A DNA stretch of 64,000 nucleotides from Trachythela sp. YZ-2020 (taxonomy: Eukaryota; Cnidaria; Anthozoa; Malacalcyonacea; Clavulariidae), in assembly GCA_016169945.1 (NCBI GenBank), contig JADLSH010000282.1:1054001-1118000 (forward strand), in the 5' to 3' direction. Below are positions 22,711-34,795 of the stretch, piece after piece; the stretch's first letter is position 1; each line of letters begins with the position of its first letter. Both the position numbers and the translations under genes were made by a program. The notes under the pieces were generated by a model. It worked only from the letters and a program-made list of their open reading frames with translations. It was not told where the DNA came from and did no database searches.

Positions 22711-23230
22711 GTGCTATCAACTGTTCATTTGGTCGCTGGATCTGCTTGTCTCTTATGTGTCGTTCTGGAGACCAGTTTTGGAGTTGTTTGTTGGGAGCGG
22801 GGTGAGTTGCAATGCTGTTTGTGTTCTGGTATTTTATCTGGTTCTTGTGATCATGTGAAGGAAGTGAGCAAGCTATTGGAAGATGATGGCGAAAGTCCTG
22901 ATTTTGTTGAATCGTTTATGGAGTACAGGGATGATCGTGTGAGCGTATGTGCAAAGACTTCATGGTATTTGCGTTCCAAGTCCTATATGGCAATACCATT
23001 TGTTTTACCGAAGCGACTTAAACAGATAATGTTCGAAACCTCGGAATGCCAAATCGTAATGGATGATGAGGAAGGTGCACGTTTAACATCGACTATACCG
23101 GAAGCCAGTAGTAAAGTTATTTTCTGTCGATCATGTGGTTCAGCGTGGCGATCAGAATCACCAATTTCGTATGAATGGTTATCCGAAATATGCAACCTTA
23201 TATTAAGAAGGTTTTCTCTCAAATGTTTTG
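22711..23230 (+). CDS. KDZ-like gene, exon 1 of those seen (SWIM)
   Basis: Acceptor TTTTTAG precedes 22711 and donor GTAAGT follows at 23231 (phase 1). The protein contains CLCSGILSGSCDHV, a CxC...CxH arrangement typical of SWIM zinc fingers, then KLLEDDGESPDFVESFMEYR and a CRSCGSAWRSESP cluster. Confidence 0.65.
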
Positions 23231-23836
23231 GTAAGTACATGCACTATGTGATTTTTTTCAGTCACAATTCTTAATTTTTTTTTAAATAACAGTACATGAA
23301 AATGTGTACAGTATAAGTACACTGTATATGATTATCATTATTCCTGATTTTGTTCGCTATTAAAAAAAATATTTGAGAAATAGAATATAGCGGAAAATTA
23401 GATTACTGATCAATGAATCTCCAGAGCTGTAATTGTAATAAATTGAGATAGAACGACTCAACCGAATGGAAAAGGCATATTTTTATTAGGGTTTAGTTCA
23501 GACTTACAATATTTGTGTACAAGTGAATGAGACTTTGCTCACTTATAAGTTAGTAAGATTCATTTATAAAGTGTCATCCATTCGTACATAAATATTAAAA
23601 GCTACAGTCATTAGGCAATTTTACGCGAAGGCTGCCTGAGTACCTGAATCGTTTTACTGTATATCAACTTACATGTACCTATATATGCATGCATGCGTAG
23701 TTTGTTTTTGAATTTAGAGAAGAGTGCGTTATCGCATACAGCGTGAAATACAATGTTACTGTAGTTGTAAATTTAAACTTACCGGCTTAGACTTATCTGG
23801 TTTTACATTTTTACTTATATAATATTATGCTTTCAG

Positions 23837-23978
23837 TCTACTACCGTCCATGTTCCAACGCCTTGTGTGGTGAACGCCTGGAATACGATGGTAGTGAAGT
23901 TGCCCTTCTGAATATGGGAAAATTTGTCATTTCGTATGACATTTTGCGCGAATTCCTGTTTCATTTCTTGATGGGAAG
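23837..23978 (+). CDS. KDZ-like gene, exon 2 (Cys cluster)
   Basis: Acceptor CTTTCAG, donor AAG/GTAGGT. It completes the split codon from exon 1 and encodes YYRPCSNALCGERLEYDG followed by a helical stretch, matching the CxC-type Cys clusters that accompany KDZ transposases. It ends in phase 2. Confidence 0.6.
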
Positions 23979-24422
23979 GTAGGTTTCGAATACGGTATAT
24001 ATGAGTATTTATATAAATTAGAAACATTCCTGCTAAACCACGCATATAATAGTTCTACTAGATAGGTAACATATCTAACATAGGATTTACAATTGCTTAT
24101 ATATTAATCGTCTTTCTTAAAATAATTCATCATACAACCTAATTATCAGTTGTTAACTTCGCTTACTAGACATTTTTCATGACAGGAATTAACATTTTGG
24201 TATTTTTCGGTTCCATTCATTTTTCCTCTGGACTTAAATCTTTTTGTTATCTTTACTGGCTTCCTTTCCAACCTTCTATATCATTGTTGTCTATTATAAT
24301 CTATGTGATTCACTGCCACTGGGACCCAATGTTGGCAATTTGAGCGTTAATTTTTGTCGCGAACTCTTAACTATATAGCGTATAATAGCGCATTTAATGT
24401 ATTTAATCCCATCCTTAATTAG

Positions 24423-27400
24423 ATGTTAGTAAGGTCAATATAGCGACAAAGTACCCCAACTTCAAAAAAATTGCAACAGTTTGTTTTATGGTGGTTTTAT
24501 GTTAGGCTGGGTCTAGTCAACAACATACTAAAAGTTGGACAAAGTTGGAGCATGGGAAAGTTTCCAATTTCGAGATTGACTTTTATCCGTTTTTAAGTCA
24601 TTTTCCATTACTCTTTCTCTACTGGTCGAATTCCCGAAAAATATGGGTGAACCCCTTTGTCGGCTTGTATCTCAATAACTATTTACAATAATAGGGCATG
24701 CTATATCTCTTTTGAAAGCCTATACAATTACCTTTCAGAGTTATATTCTACTTTCTACAAATAAACGTCGCAAATTGGAAAAACATTGAAAAAATCAGCA
24801 AAAATTAGCAAAATGAAGCAAAAAGTTTAAATATTCGACTTGAAAATTTTGAAAATACGGGTTTCAAATTATTTTCGCTGAGATAATATCGAATTATAAA
24901 ACTTACACTATCACTACACCAAGTATGGCCAAAAACGTGTGAACATAACAGAAGTTACAAGCGAAATAGCCCGCTTCAAACGCAACAAAATAAACCAAAA
25001 TAAGTCAAAATAAGAGTAAACTATTTCCCGGTTAGTATCTTTATGAATTTTTACAGGAATAGGGCAAGCCATACCTCGTTTGAAAGGGAATTTCGACTAG
25101 AATTCCATCGCTTCGGCGAAACCCGTAAAGATATATTTCCCCCCATGGCCATGACCGAATATCGTATTTCATATTCAGCTCGAATATTCGTCTAAATCGA
25201 TCAATTGCCAGTCGATTTTCCTTTTTTTTTTCACTGGATATGTAGCCATAGTCTTTATCAAAGATATCATCGCTTTCCGTATCCTCTAAGCTCTTTGTAA
25301 ATGGTAAATATCTGCCTTGACGGCTTTTTTTTTTCGGACCGGAAGTGACCGGAAGTGAAATTTGAGAGCGTGAATTGTGGCCTCATAGCAAAGGCCGACC
25401 AATCGCTGTGTTTGTTATTCTATCCAAACCAATCAGATACCGTTTTATAGCCCATACTCTCAGCTTCAAATCAAGACGCTGATTATATTTTTCCGATGAA
25501 TTCCGACGAAACGGCGACCGTTTATTCCATCGTCTGCCTAAACCCGTAAAAATATATTTTCGCAACGGCCGAATTATTCCCTGAGTATCATGCTCCATAT
25601 GGGTCGATTTTCCAATTTTTTTCGCTGTATATGTCGCCATGACGGCAGTGAGACCCTCCGTTGTGAAGCTTATCTTACATATGACATGTTTTTCTGAGAC
25701 ATAAACTAATATTTTCAGGGGTAAAATATGAGCAGCTCAAGCAAAGAAACGTGTCCATTATGCCAAAGGGAATTGGATTGTGAGGAGACCGTGGTGGTTC
25801 GTGAAAAAGGAGCTGAAGGTATCAACCGTGCTAGCATTGAGAGAGGTGTTGACGTCAGAGTCCAAGCTGGGAATAGTGTGCACAAAACATGTCGGGTAAA
25901 TCACATAAACAAAAAGGATATTCTTATCTCAAGCAAGAAAGATCAGACAGATTCTGCTCAGTCAGTAAAGAGAAGCGCTCGTGTTTCCCTGGGACTACAT
26001 AACAGTAAAACACATTGCTTTTTCTGTGGAACTGAAGCTCAGAAAATAGACGCTAAACGAAATAGTGAAGAAAGGGTGTACTGTGTGAGGACAGATGCAT
26101 TTGTTCAAACGATATTGGTTCATTGTAGAACCAGGGGGGATGCATGGGCCATTGCTGTTCAAGGCCGCATCGAATATTTTGGGGGCGATCTTCATGCAGC
26201 AGACTGTGTTTACCACCAATCATGTAGCGTAAATTTTCGCACACTGCGGGACATTCCAAAACAGTTCACGTCAGTCGATTCCGCCAAACGACGAAAAGTG
26301 GAAGACCAAAGGACTGTGATCAGGAGGAGGCATTTGAAAAGGTTTGTTCATTCCTGGAGGAAAATGATGAAGAACAGCTAACGATATCTGATCTAGTAGC
26401 TAAAATGGGAGAATACTTGTGTGACAGCAAATCTGCAGCATACGGAAACCAGTACCTCAAGGAAATGCTTGTAAGACGATATGGAAGATCTATATTCGTG
26501 ACTGAGGGCCAGGGTGTCAAAAACATTGTGACCTTTCGGGAAAAAACTTGTCAGATTCTTCGTGATTACTACAAATCACCTCGAGAAGATGACGAGGAAG
26601 CACAGAAACGAGCAATTATAAAAACCGCAGCAAAACTTATCAGAAGTGACATCAAGGAGACAGTTGCGCCAATGGGGGATACATATCCAACTCCGTCAGA
26701 ACTGAAACTTACGGCTGCATTGATTACGTGCCAGCAAGTTTGCGATTCTTGCTGCAGCATCTGTTTGTTGGGAAGGATACGTCCAGAATGGTTGCTGGTA
26801 TTGGACAAGCTGTTATTCGCCGTGCGCCCAAGGGCTGTAATTGCGCCTTTACAGCTTGGTCTTGCGGTGCAAATGCATCATTTGTACAGGTCACGGTTTT
26901 GATCGATAGTCTTTCAACCATGGGGTTTTCATCTTACTCAGAAGTGCAAAGGTTAGAAGTGAATGCAGCTTGTTCACTTGCTCCGGATGTGTTGGGTGAC
27001 ATGGACATTCTTGATATGTCCCTGTTATTTGCCGGGACAATGTGGATCATAACATTGTAACCTTGGACGGAAAGGGTACCTTTCACGGGATGGGCATGAT
27101 AGCCACCATCACACCTGGGAAGCAAGTTAGTCGCAGCATTTCAAGACAGAAAATGGCCGACTTGAAACTTGTCGAACTGACGAAGATTGATATAATAGAT
27201 TACCGATACGCAAAGCTTGTCAACCGCAAGATTGAATTTCAGCCTCTACCATTCTCATCTGCCCGTGACCGCAAAGTTGACATTTTCTGGGAAATGTCCT
27301 TTCGCTTCCAGCAGAGTACCCCCAGTTGGCAAGGTATGATGTCTCTACTGCACAGGGAGTGTGATTATCCGGGGAAATCATCAGTACAGTTTCTCCCAAT

Positions 27401-30400
27401 GATCGACATGAATCCAGGGGACAAAACTTGTATCTTGTCAACCCTAGAATACCTTTGCAAACTTTCGTCAAAACACAACATGCCGGCTATCATTACCTTC
27501 GATCAACCGCTATTTTGGAAGGCTTCTGAGATAGCGAATGCTGTTCCAGATGATAGCCCGATCAGAATGTGGTCCTAATGCTTGGAAGCTTTCATACCTT
27601 CATGAATCTGTTGGGCGCCATTGGTACTTTGATGGATGGCAGTGGAATTAAGGAGATCATGGAGACAGTGTATGGTGAAAATGCCGTTCTACATATGATG
27701 AGTGGGAAGGCGGTGCAACGAGCATTTCGAGGGCATCTGCTGGTTGATCAATGTCTTACACGCCAAATTGTTGCTAAAATCATGGAGGATGACCCTGACT
27801 TTCATGAGCAAGTGGAGGAACTTGAACGACTGTACACGCTGATGGAGACTGACGAAAGCGACTTCGAGTCATTGTTAAAAGCAGATTGCATTCGCGAAAT
27901 TGACGAAACAGTAACTCTGAAAAGGGATGAACTGGCAGAGACCTCCAAAACCAGCAAACTGTGGGTCCACTACCAGCAAATGTTAGGTATTGCTAGGGGA
28001 CTTGTTGCGGCTGATCGAATGGGGTCTTGGGAGATGCATCTCAGCTTGCTTGCCGATATTCGCGGCCGCTGGCCATCCGAATTATCTGAAGTCAGCTCGT
28101 CTCTATCTCCAGAAGATGCGCGGATTGAATGATGACAACCCCGAGGTTTATCAGAAGTTCCAATCTGGGTTTCATGTAACCAGACGCAGCAGCCAATACT
28201 GGGCTGGCCTTGGCTCTGATCTTGTGATTGAGCAAACACTAATGCGCTCACTAAAAGCTCAAGGGGGACTAACGCGAGGAAGTGGGATGTCGGAGCACGA
28301 GAGAGCAGTTTGGACAATGTCTTCTACTGTGACATCATCTTACAACCTCGCCATGCAAGAACTGACCACGAATAGTTACACAACAAGTGAACAGCATAAG
28401 GACTTGTCCAACTCTAGAGTGAGTAGGGATGAGGCGGATCTTGAAAAAGTCGCAGCAAAACTGGAGTGTTTTACACCATATTCGGCTGATAAATCATTGC
28501 GTAACATCATCACAGGAGTTAATGCAAATGAGGATGTCAATGTACATGACCTGTTCGTAATCGGAAATGACATAGTTAAGAAGATGGACAAACACTCTGT
28601 GTTCTCATATTCGCACAAACGGAGTTTGAAGGTCAAGACACTTGCATCCAGCAAGGCAGTGAAAGTTGCTGATGACCGGACGATAGATCCAGCATTGCTA
28701 TTCCAGAGGTTCCTTGTTGTCTCACAGACGGGTGATCTGCAGCTCGATGAAGTGATGAGCTATGAACTATGTCCTTACCCAATGTCTTTGTTCGAAGGAA
28801 AGAACATCTTGCGCGCGCCGGATAAACCACAACTAGCAGAAGCGATACGGAACTACGTAACACCAAAGGCAGACAATGCCGTCACACAGACGGTCGCAGT
28901 CACAGATCACTATGTACTAGACGGGGGGTCTCTTATTCACCGCCTAAAATGGACAGACGGGTCCACATATAGTTCAATTGCTGATGATTACGCATCATTC
29001 ACAGTTAAACACTATGGCAGAGCCACCGTAGTGTTTGATGGTTATGAGGTTGGGCCAAGTATAAAGGACTGTACTCATCAGCGTCGAAGTCGAAATTTGA
29101 ATGCGAACAAGGTGAACATTACAGGGGTGACAAAGTTTGTTGGGAAAAAGGAAGACTTCTTGTCGAATGAGGCAAACAAGCAGGCCCTTATCCAGCTGAT
29201 CATGGGACAAATGCGACAGAGAGGCTGTGAAGTGATGCAAGCTGAAGGTGATGCCGACGTTGAAATTGCAAAAGCAGCCATCGCAATGTCTGCTTTCAAA
29301 TCTACCACCCTTGTTGGAGAAGACACAGATCTCCTGGTACTCTTGCTCTACCATGTAGTGGTGTCAAAGTGCACTGAACTCTATTTCCGATCGGACAAGG
29401 CGACATCGAGTGCCTATAATATCAAGGTCATTAAGCAGGTCCTTGGAGAAGCAGCTTGCAATGATCTATTGTTTCTGCATGCCTTCACCGGATGCGACTC
29501 TACATCTAGAGTATTCGGGATAGGAAAGAAGTCGGTGTTCCAAAGAATCGTCAAGAAAGATAAAGGATTCAAAAACTGTTCGAAAGCATTCAGTTCACCA
29601 AAGCAAAGTCAGGATGTTGTCGAAACCAACGGGTGTAGGGCAATGGTGGCGTTGTTCAATGCAAGTCAGAACGACTCACTGGAATCTATCCGATACACTA
29701 TGCTCTGCAAGAAAGTTGCGAGAGCTAAGACTTTCGTAACGCCTGAAAGACTGCCGCCAACTACCTCGGCCTGTAAATTTCACTCCCTACGGACTTACTA
29801 CCAGGTGATGGAGTGGATGGGTTGCAGTGATGAAATGGAGCCAACTGAGTGGGGATGGACGGTAGAAGGGAATAAACTTGTTCCAATGATGACAGACAAA
29901 AGCCCTGCTCCAGAGGTCCTTATTCAGATGGTTCACTGCAACTGTTCGGGAGGATGCAACACGCTAAGGTGTAGCTGCAGGAAGCATGGACTCGAATGTA
30001 CCAGTGCATGTGGACATTGCCAAGATGGCAACTGCGACAATAGCACGAATGAGCCAGTATTAGAAGACGATGATGACGATGACGTGTGAGGTTGTGCCTG
30101 TCATGCCTGTTCATAGACTATGGTTAGTGGTCAGACCAAGTGTTTTGGGGCACGGGTAACCCCCAAAATGATATAGTGGGCAATGGAAAACCACTGGAAA
30201 TAGCTCCAAATGAATTATTGACCTCGAAAACATATGGAATGACACCAAATTTACTTGTTTTGGAAGAAGCAGTACGAAGTTATGGCTGCTTGTCAATCCG
30301 GGTGGGCGCCAACAAGGGGGGCGGGGTAGGGGTACCCCTAGATATGGTATAAGGGGTTGCCCAACATCACTTACAACCCTTCCATTTGAAAGATTGTCCC

Positions 30401-30747
30401 TGAAAACCTAGATAAAGATGCAAGTTATATTGATTTATCCTGAAAATTGACCGAGTTATGGCTTCTGAAGTTTTCAGATTTTAATGGAAAATGACTTAAA
30501 AACGGATAAAAGTCAATCTCGAAATTGGAAACTTTCCCATGCTCCAACTTTGTCCAACTTTTAGTATGTTGTTGACTAGACACAGCCTAACATAAAACCA
30601 CCATAAAACAAACTGTTGCAATTTTTTTGATGTTATCCTTAGATTGACCTTACTATGTACGATGTATACGTATTATCATGTTTGGTCCGAAGTGATGAAT
30701 GATGACGGGAAGACTATTTTGAGAGAGCTTATTACCCTGAAGCAATG
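24423..30747 (+). CDS. KDZ-like gene, exon 3, split by a transposon
   Basis: Acceptor CTTAATTAG ends at 24422. Four exon bases (ATGT) follow, then the element 24427-30655, then a TGT duplicate and ACGATGTATACG onward to donor GTAAGC at 30748. Without the element the codons continue in phase as CTMYTYYHVWSEVMNDDGKT. The coding part after the element is 30656-30747. Confidence 0.6.
24427..24610. repeat. Left TIR of the 6.2-kb transposon
   Basis: 184 bp, running from TAGTAAGG to CATTTTCCATTA. It differs from the right arm mainly by an indel patch at about 24440-24465. Confidence 0.9.
24611..25727. other. 5' non-coding part of the 6.2-kb transposon
   Basis: No ORF is seen. There are diverged direct repeats with AAACCCGTAAARATATATTT at about 25117 and 25543. 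ATATTTTCAG just before the ATG may be a splice acceptor for a 5' UTR intron. Confidence 0.5.
25728..30089 (+). pseudogene. Putative transposase with PIN/FEN-like and CXC domains
   Basis: The coding text moves among three frames at least seven times between about 26310 and 28045, then stays open from 27990 to the TGA at 30087. In order: N-terminal Cys motifs (CPLCQRELDC, VHKTCR, HCFFCGTE, YHQSCSVNFR); a helical middle with DLVAKMGEYL, FVGKDTSRMVAGIGQA and a PLQLGLAVQMHH block; a GMGMIATITPGK segment; then a nuclease-like domain with acidic clusters VVFDGYE, EGDADVEIA, GEDTDLLVLL and TGCDSTS, in the pattern of PIN/FEN/XPG enzymes. The C-terminus is a CRC/CXC zinc domain (CNCSGGCNTLRCSC...CGHC) and a poly-Asp tail. 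It is transposon-borne and probably dead as written. I do not see a DDE core with certainty. Confidence 0.7.
30482..30655. repeat. Right TIR of the 6.2-kb transposon
   Basis: 174 bp, the inverted copy of the left TIR. It ends ATTGACCTTACTA directly before the TGT duplicate. Confidence 0.9.
30622..30643 (+). promoter_or_regulatory. Potential splice acceptor inside the right TIR
   Basis: TTTTTTTGATGTTATCCTTAG followed by A. Splicing exon 2 (phase 2) to 30643 would keep the KDZ-like frame and add only four codons (TTG ACC TTA CTA) before the original TGT ACG. The pyrimidine tract is good. Confidence 0.5.
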
Positions 30748-31063
30748 GTAAGCAAGTTGGTACTCGTTTTTACAATAATAATTTAATATTTATTCTGCGC
30801 CATTTCCATAAAATGATCAATAGCGCATTACAAGTGTTTCATAGATAAAATACAAAAGGTTAATTTACAATCTAAATTGCAAAATTGTCTGTTTAATTGG
30901 ACATCAAACTATAATGCGGGGTTGTCCCATTTGTGGAACCGATTCTCTGGTTTAGACAGGCATTCGTCACGGGTATCCCTCAGGAATATGGTACAACGCA
31001 TTCTATTAATAGAAGAAACGGGATATAAGTATACTTTGTTTATTAGTGAGTGATTCATTACAG

Positions 31064-31126
31064 TGCCTTTCTTGTGTTTCAATTTGAAGTAATCTAGGAC
31101 GTCATGGAAAACCAAGAATTTAAAAG
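31064..31126 (+). CDS. KDZ-like gene, exon 4, with in-frame TAG
   Basis: Acceptor TTACAG and donor AAAAG/GTAAAC give 63 nt in the right phase on both sides. The frame reads CAFLVFQFEVI, stop (31095-31097), DVMENQEFK. The stop would truncate the product unless this exon is skipped or the base is an error. Confidence 0.5.
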
Positions 31127-31143
31127 GTAAACATTTTCTTTAG

Positions 31144-31814
31144 TTTCATTACTAATCACCGTGAGCGAGTATTCGTACTAAACAGAGAGGCCGTAAAAAG
31201 TGTTGCGAGAAACCCTACCCAAGAGTCGCTTGACGTAGTCTATTCGCTAATCAAATCGCTTGGAGAAAGGTACAATGAGCTGAGGGTCTTACTAGTTTGG
31301 TGTACAGCTACATATGGCATTGGGGAGGAATGGCCACTCGCAGTTCTTGAATTTATTAAGGCGATTTCGAAGAATTCACCTATTTGTGCAATTTTCCACA
31401 ACAGTAACGAATTACTTGCTTTATGCAAAAGAATAACCCAAGGATTCCCAATAAAGAGATACGCGAATGAGTTGCAGATTCTACATAACAACTGTCCTTT
31501 GCTATTTAAATTTCTTTGCGCTGTGAATGCTGATAGTTTACCTGCAGATGTCATTTCTATTGTTACAAAACTTCTCAAAATAGATGCTCTGCCGTATGAA
31601 GATCATCGGTTTGTCAACGATAACGTACATGTAACACGTCAAGATAACCATTATTCCCAGTTATCATTTTCCACACATCATCCAGTAATCCGAGGCCGTG
31701 GTAACTACACGCTTGACCACGAGAAGAATGACGAAAATAGTCGCATGTGCACTAAACGACATGGCCGACACACCACTCTTCTCCCTGGGATTTTTCTTAT
31801 TCAATGTAGACATG
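31144..31814 (+). CDS. KDZ-like gene, exon 5
   Basis: Acceptor TTCTTTAG, donor CATG/GTAAAT. It is a long open exon of about 224 codons, mostly helical (LGERYNELRVLLVWCTATYG, EEWPLAVLEFIKAISKNSP), ending in CTKRHGRHTTLLPGIF and a CRHG that is completed by the next exon. The length of the open frame supports a real coding exon. Confidence 0.65.
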
Positions 31815-32187
31815 GTAAATTATAGAATATATGGAATTATAATAGAATAGCCAGTAATTATCATGAAATGTATCTATGAGCCGACCGGGCCCCTGAGTAA
31901 ATTCTACGGTCGGTTCCTCGTAAGAATTCCCTTCATTAAGGTAGCTTTCCATTACAGTCACTTTGCCCGCGCGGGACGAACGAACGTGTTTTAATTTGCG
32001 CTGTAGGTGTGTAGCGTGAGAGCTTTCTGTCCGCTTTATTTCTCACAGACACGCATGAAAGTTCAACTACATGCAATCTTGGTGTGCCATCGCGGGAAAA
32101 ATAACTGTAATGTATAATGGCTTGGATACGAGCATTCATTAACTTATCATTATATGAAATATTTAAGTTTATTATACTGTACATTAC

Positions 32188-33870
32188 GTCACATTTTGAC
32201 CCCCTAACTCTCGACGAAAACCAGGAGGACCTAGAAGTACCAAATGATTACCTCGTCGACGCCCAACAGATCTATAAGAAACTTTGTAAAATTAAAACCA
32301 CAAAATCACCGGGTCCTGACATGTTTCCAAATAAAATCCTGAAAACATTTGCCTTTGAGCTTGCCCCAGTTATCTCGGACATTTTCAACTCCTCCATGAC
32401 ACAAGGCACCTTCCCGAAGGCATTGAAGAGATCTACTGTAGTGCCTGTCCCTAAGGTATCACCCCCAAAGAGTATTGAAGACGATCTACGACCAATATCT
32501 TTAACATCTCAGATCGCCAAAGTTATGGAGGATTGTACTTTGGACAAATTTTTTCCTGAAGTGGTAAATAAACTTGACACTAAACAATTCGCACTCCCGA
32601 AGAAATCAACAACCCACGCTTTGGTGTACCTTTTACATTCAATCTTGGTTGCTCTTGAGAGAGGTTCTTGTACTGCTAGATTGTTCCTTGCAGATTTTAA
32701 GAAAGGTTTTGATCTAGTAGATCACAATGTTATTATTAAAGAGTTAACCCTGCTTGGTATCCATCCCTCTATAATTCGGTGGATTAAAGCCTTCCTCTGC
32801 GATCGCGAACAATGTGTCCGGGTGGGAACTTCTATATCCTCTTGGAAGAAAACAAATGGTGGTTTACCACAAGGTACAAAGTTGGGTCCATTATTGTTTG
32901 CTGTTCTCATTAATTCCTTACTCAAAAACTGGCCTGGTAGGATCAAGTTTGTGGATGATACCTCGGCCTTAGAGATTATACCACGTTTTTCACCCAGTTT
33001 AATGCCATTAGTCGTAAATGAAATCTCGGACTACGCTTCAGAACGCGGAATGGAACTAAATTATAAGAAATGCAAACAGATGTTGATCAACTTTCTTAAA
33101 TATAAAGGATCTGATGATGAAAACCCGATCTATGTTGCAGGTAAACCGGTGGAAACTGTGTCCTCTTTCAAGCTCCTAGGTGTATGGATATCAAATGATT
33201 TGTCATGGAATACTCATGTTGACATGGTATTGAAAAAGGCAAATTCTCGCTTATACGCATTGCGTCTGTTAAAAAAGGCTGGTCTTCAAGCATCACACAT
33301 TGTACAAATATATATTTCATTCATTAGATCTAGAATTGAATATGCGTCCCCTGTGTGGTCGTCAATACCTAAATCATTATCTGACATTCTCGAATCTGTT
33401 CAAAAGAGAGCATTGAGAATAGCTTATCCAGATCTGTTATATGATGAAGCCCTGGAAACTTCAAACTTACAGTATTTGAGTACTCGTAGAGACATCTCTT
33501 GCAAGAAATTCGTCGAATCTTTGCGACGTGATGCTTCGCCCTACAACCCTTTGACCAAAATTCACGGATTGGGGTAAAAACTCACGATTATGACTTAAGG
33601 AATGACAGGACGGTCGAACAAATTTTATGGCCAGAAACCACTGAACGGTTAAAGAACTTCGTGACTAGGAAATATTATTAGTTTTATAGTTAACAGTCCT
33701 AACTAAATAAACATTATTGTACATAATATATATATATATATTAAGATTATGGATTGTACATTTAAATATAAAATTTTATACTATATTAGTACTCCATGTA
33801 ATTCAGTTTTTCCTTTAAAAACTGCAAATTGGTTTTAATTAAACAGATTGATTGATTGATTGATTGACAT
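32188..33870 (+). pseudogene. 5'-truncated CR1/L2-like LINE
   Basis: Similarity starts abruptly near 32188 (HFDPLTLDEN). The reverse transcriptase domain follows: KTTKSPGPD, DLRPISLTSQIAKVMED, ADFKKGFDLVDHN, GLPQGTKLGPLLF and the catalytic box FVDDTSALEI, in place of the usual F/YADD. The thumb and C-terminal region (VQKRALRIAYP) continues to 33575. One frameshift near 33570 separates the last ~37 codons, which end LKNFVTRKYY at TAG 33679-33681. The 3' UTR has GTAATTCAGTTTTT and a (GATT)n tail near 33847-33867. The endonuclease and ORF1 are absent. It lies in the intron between KDZ-like exons 5 and 6. Confidence 0.92.
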
Positions 33871-33937
33871 TATAGATGAAAAACTGGGTTTTTTAGGAAA
33901 CTTGCTACATTGACTTTCTTCATGCGTGTTCTTTCAG

Positions 33938-34021
33938 GCATAACATATGGTTTCTTTGTGATGACGTCCTGTGAGTCACCAAATACACCTTTTACTGTCT
34001 TGCGATCCCGGTTTCTCCAAG
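33938..34021 (+). CDS. KDZ-like gene, exon 6
   Basis: Acceptor TTCTTTCAG, donor CAAG/GTACAG. It encodes ITYGFFVMTSCESPNTPFTV then LRSRF, continuing the C-x-H-G-x-x-Y-G-F block of the family. The phase fits both neighbours. Confidence 0.65.
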
Positions 34022-34145
34022 GTACAGTATATCTAATCTACGAAGATCATGTACACCACACGCATGCAGACGCAAGGAATACACGGCTGCATTCTGCAAG
34101 CTACAGTGGATAGGTCAATAACATTCATACATCTCATTTAGTTTA

Positions 34146-34362
34146 GGCCCCGTTTACACCATGACGGTACGGTTGGCATTCCGTTATGAATTCACTACGC
34201 TTGTTACTATTGCGTTTACACTATAACGGAGTAACTTGCCGTAGCGTACTGACTACAGACCACTACGCTTGGCACTCCGGATGCAAATCAATACGGTATT
34301 TCACTACGGCATGGCCACCTGCTCCGGAGCGCCAACCGTAGCGTTATAGTGTAAACAGGGCC
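34146..34362. mobile_element. PIF-type MITE 1 of a tandem pair
   Basis: Ends GGCCCCGTTTACAC and inverted GTGTAAACAGGGCC, with TTA at 34143-34145 and 34363-34365. The inner arms GGTACGGTTGG / CCAACCGTAGC are also palindromic. 217 bp, non-coding. Confidence 0.8.
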
Positions 34363-34365
34363 TTA

Positions 34366-34567
34366 GGCCCCGTTTACACTATACCGGATACGCATGGTCA
34401 CGACATCAAATTTAGCCATATCACAGCGAGTTTAGCCCCCAAAATTATGATACTATGATCGATTCAACAAAATCAGCTCACTGGAAAAAGCCTAGGGTCA
34501 GGGATGCCGTAAAACGGCTTAAATTGATGCCGTGACGATGCGGATCCGGTATACTGTAAACGGGCCC
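34366..34567. mobile_element. PIF-type MITE 2 of a tandem pair
   Basis: Ends GGCCCCGTTTACACTATACC and inverted GGTATACTGTAAACGGGCCC. The TTA at 34363-34365 is shared with MITE 1 and another is at 34568-34570. 202 bp. The acceptor ATTAG of KDZ-like exon 7 starts at the next base. Confidence 0.8.
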
Positions 34568-34575
34568 TTAATTAG

Positions 34576-34698
34576 CACCGGCAATCGTTGTTTACGACAA
34601 CGCATGTAACCTACACACCTATTGCCTTAACCGGGACCCGAGTTTCTTTGAAAAGACAAGATTTCTTGTTGACAGATTGCGTTGGCGTGACCACACAG
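34576..34698 (+). CDS. KDZ-like gene, exon 7 (YDNAC core)
   Basis: Acceptor AATTAG (34570-34575), donor CACAG/GTTTGA. It carries IVVYDNACNLHTYCLNRDP and ends DRLRWRDHTG, the most conserved part of the KDZ-like core with the presumed catalytic Asp in YDNAC. Two MITEs end only five bases before the exon. Confidence 0.7.
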
Positions 34699-34795
34699 GT
34701 TTGAAAAATTACAAAATTTTAGCAATATAAACTATCCACATAACAGTATGTATGAATTATCTTAACTTTTCGTTGTAAACCCTGGTATCTTTTAG

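Larger units (their letters stand above)
24427..30655 (+). mobile_element. 6.2-kb TIR transposon, Academ-like candidate
   Basis: Long terminal inverted repeats (24427-24610 and 30482-30655) start TAGTAAGGTCAAT at both ends. The element is flanked by a 3-bp TGT duplication (24424-24426, 30656-30658). It carries one large coding region, broken by frameshifts, with Cys-rich N-terminus, a nuclease-like domain and a CXC domain. Academ transposons are described as having 3-4-bp duplications and proteins with Cys-rich fingers and XPG-like nuclease parts, so Academ/AcademX is my best guess. No database comparison was possible. A 5' region of about 1.1 kb has two diverged ~140-bp direct repeats (near 25080-25270 and 25490-25640). 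Confidence 0.75.
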
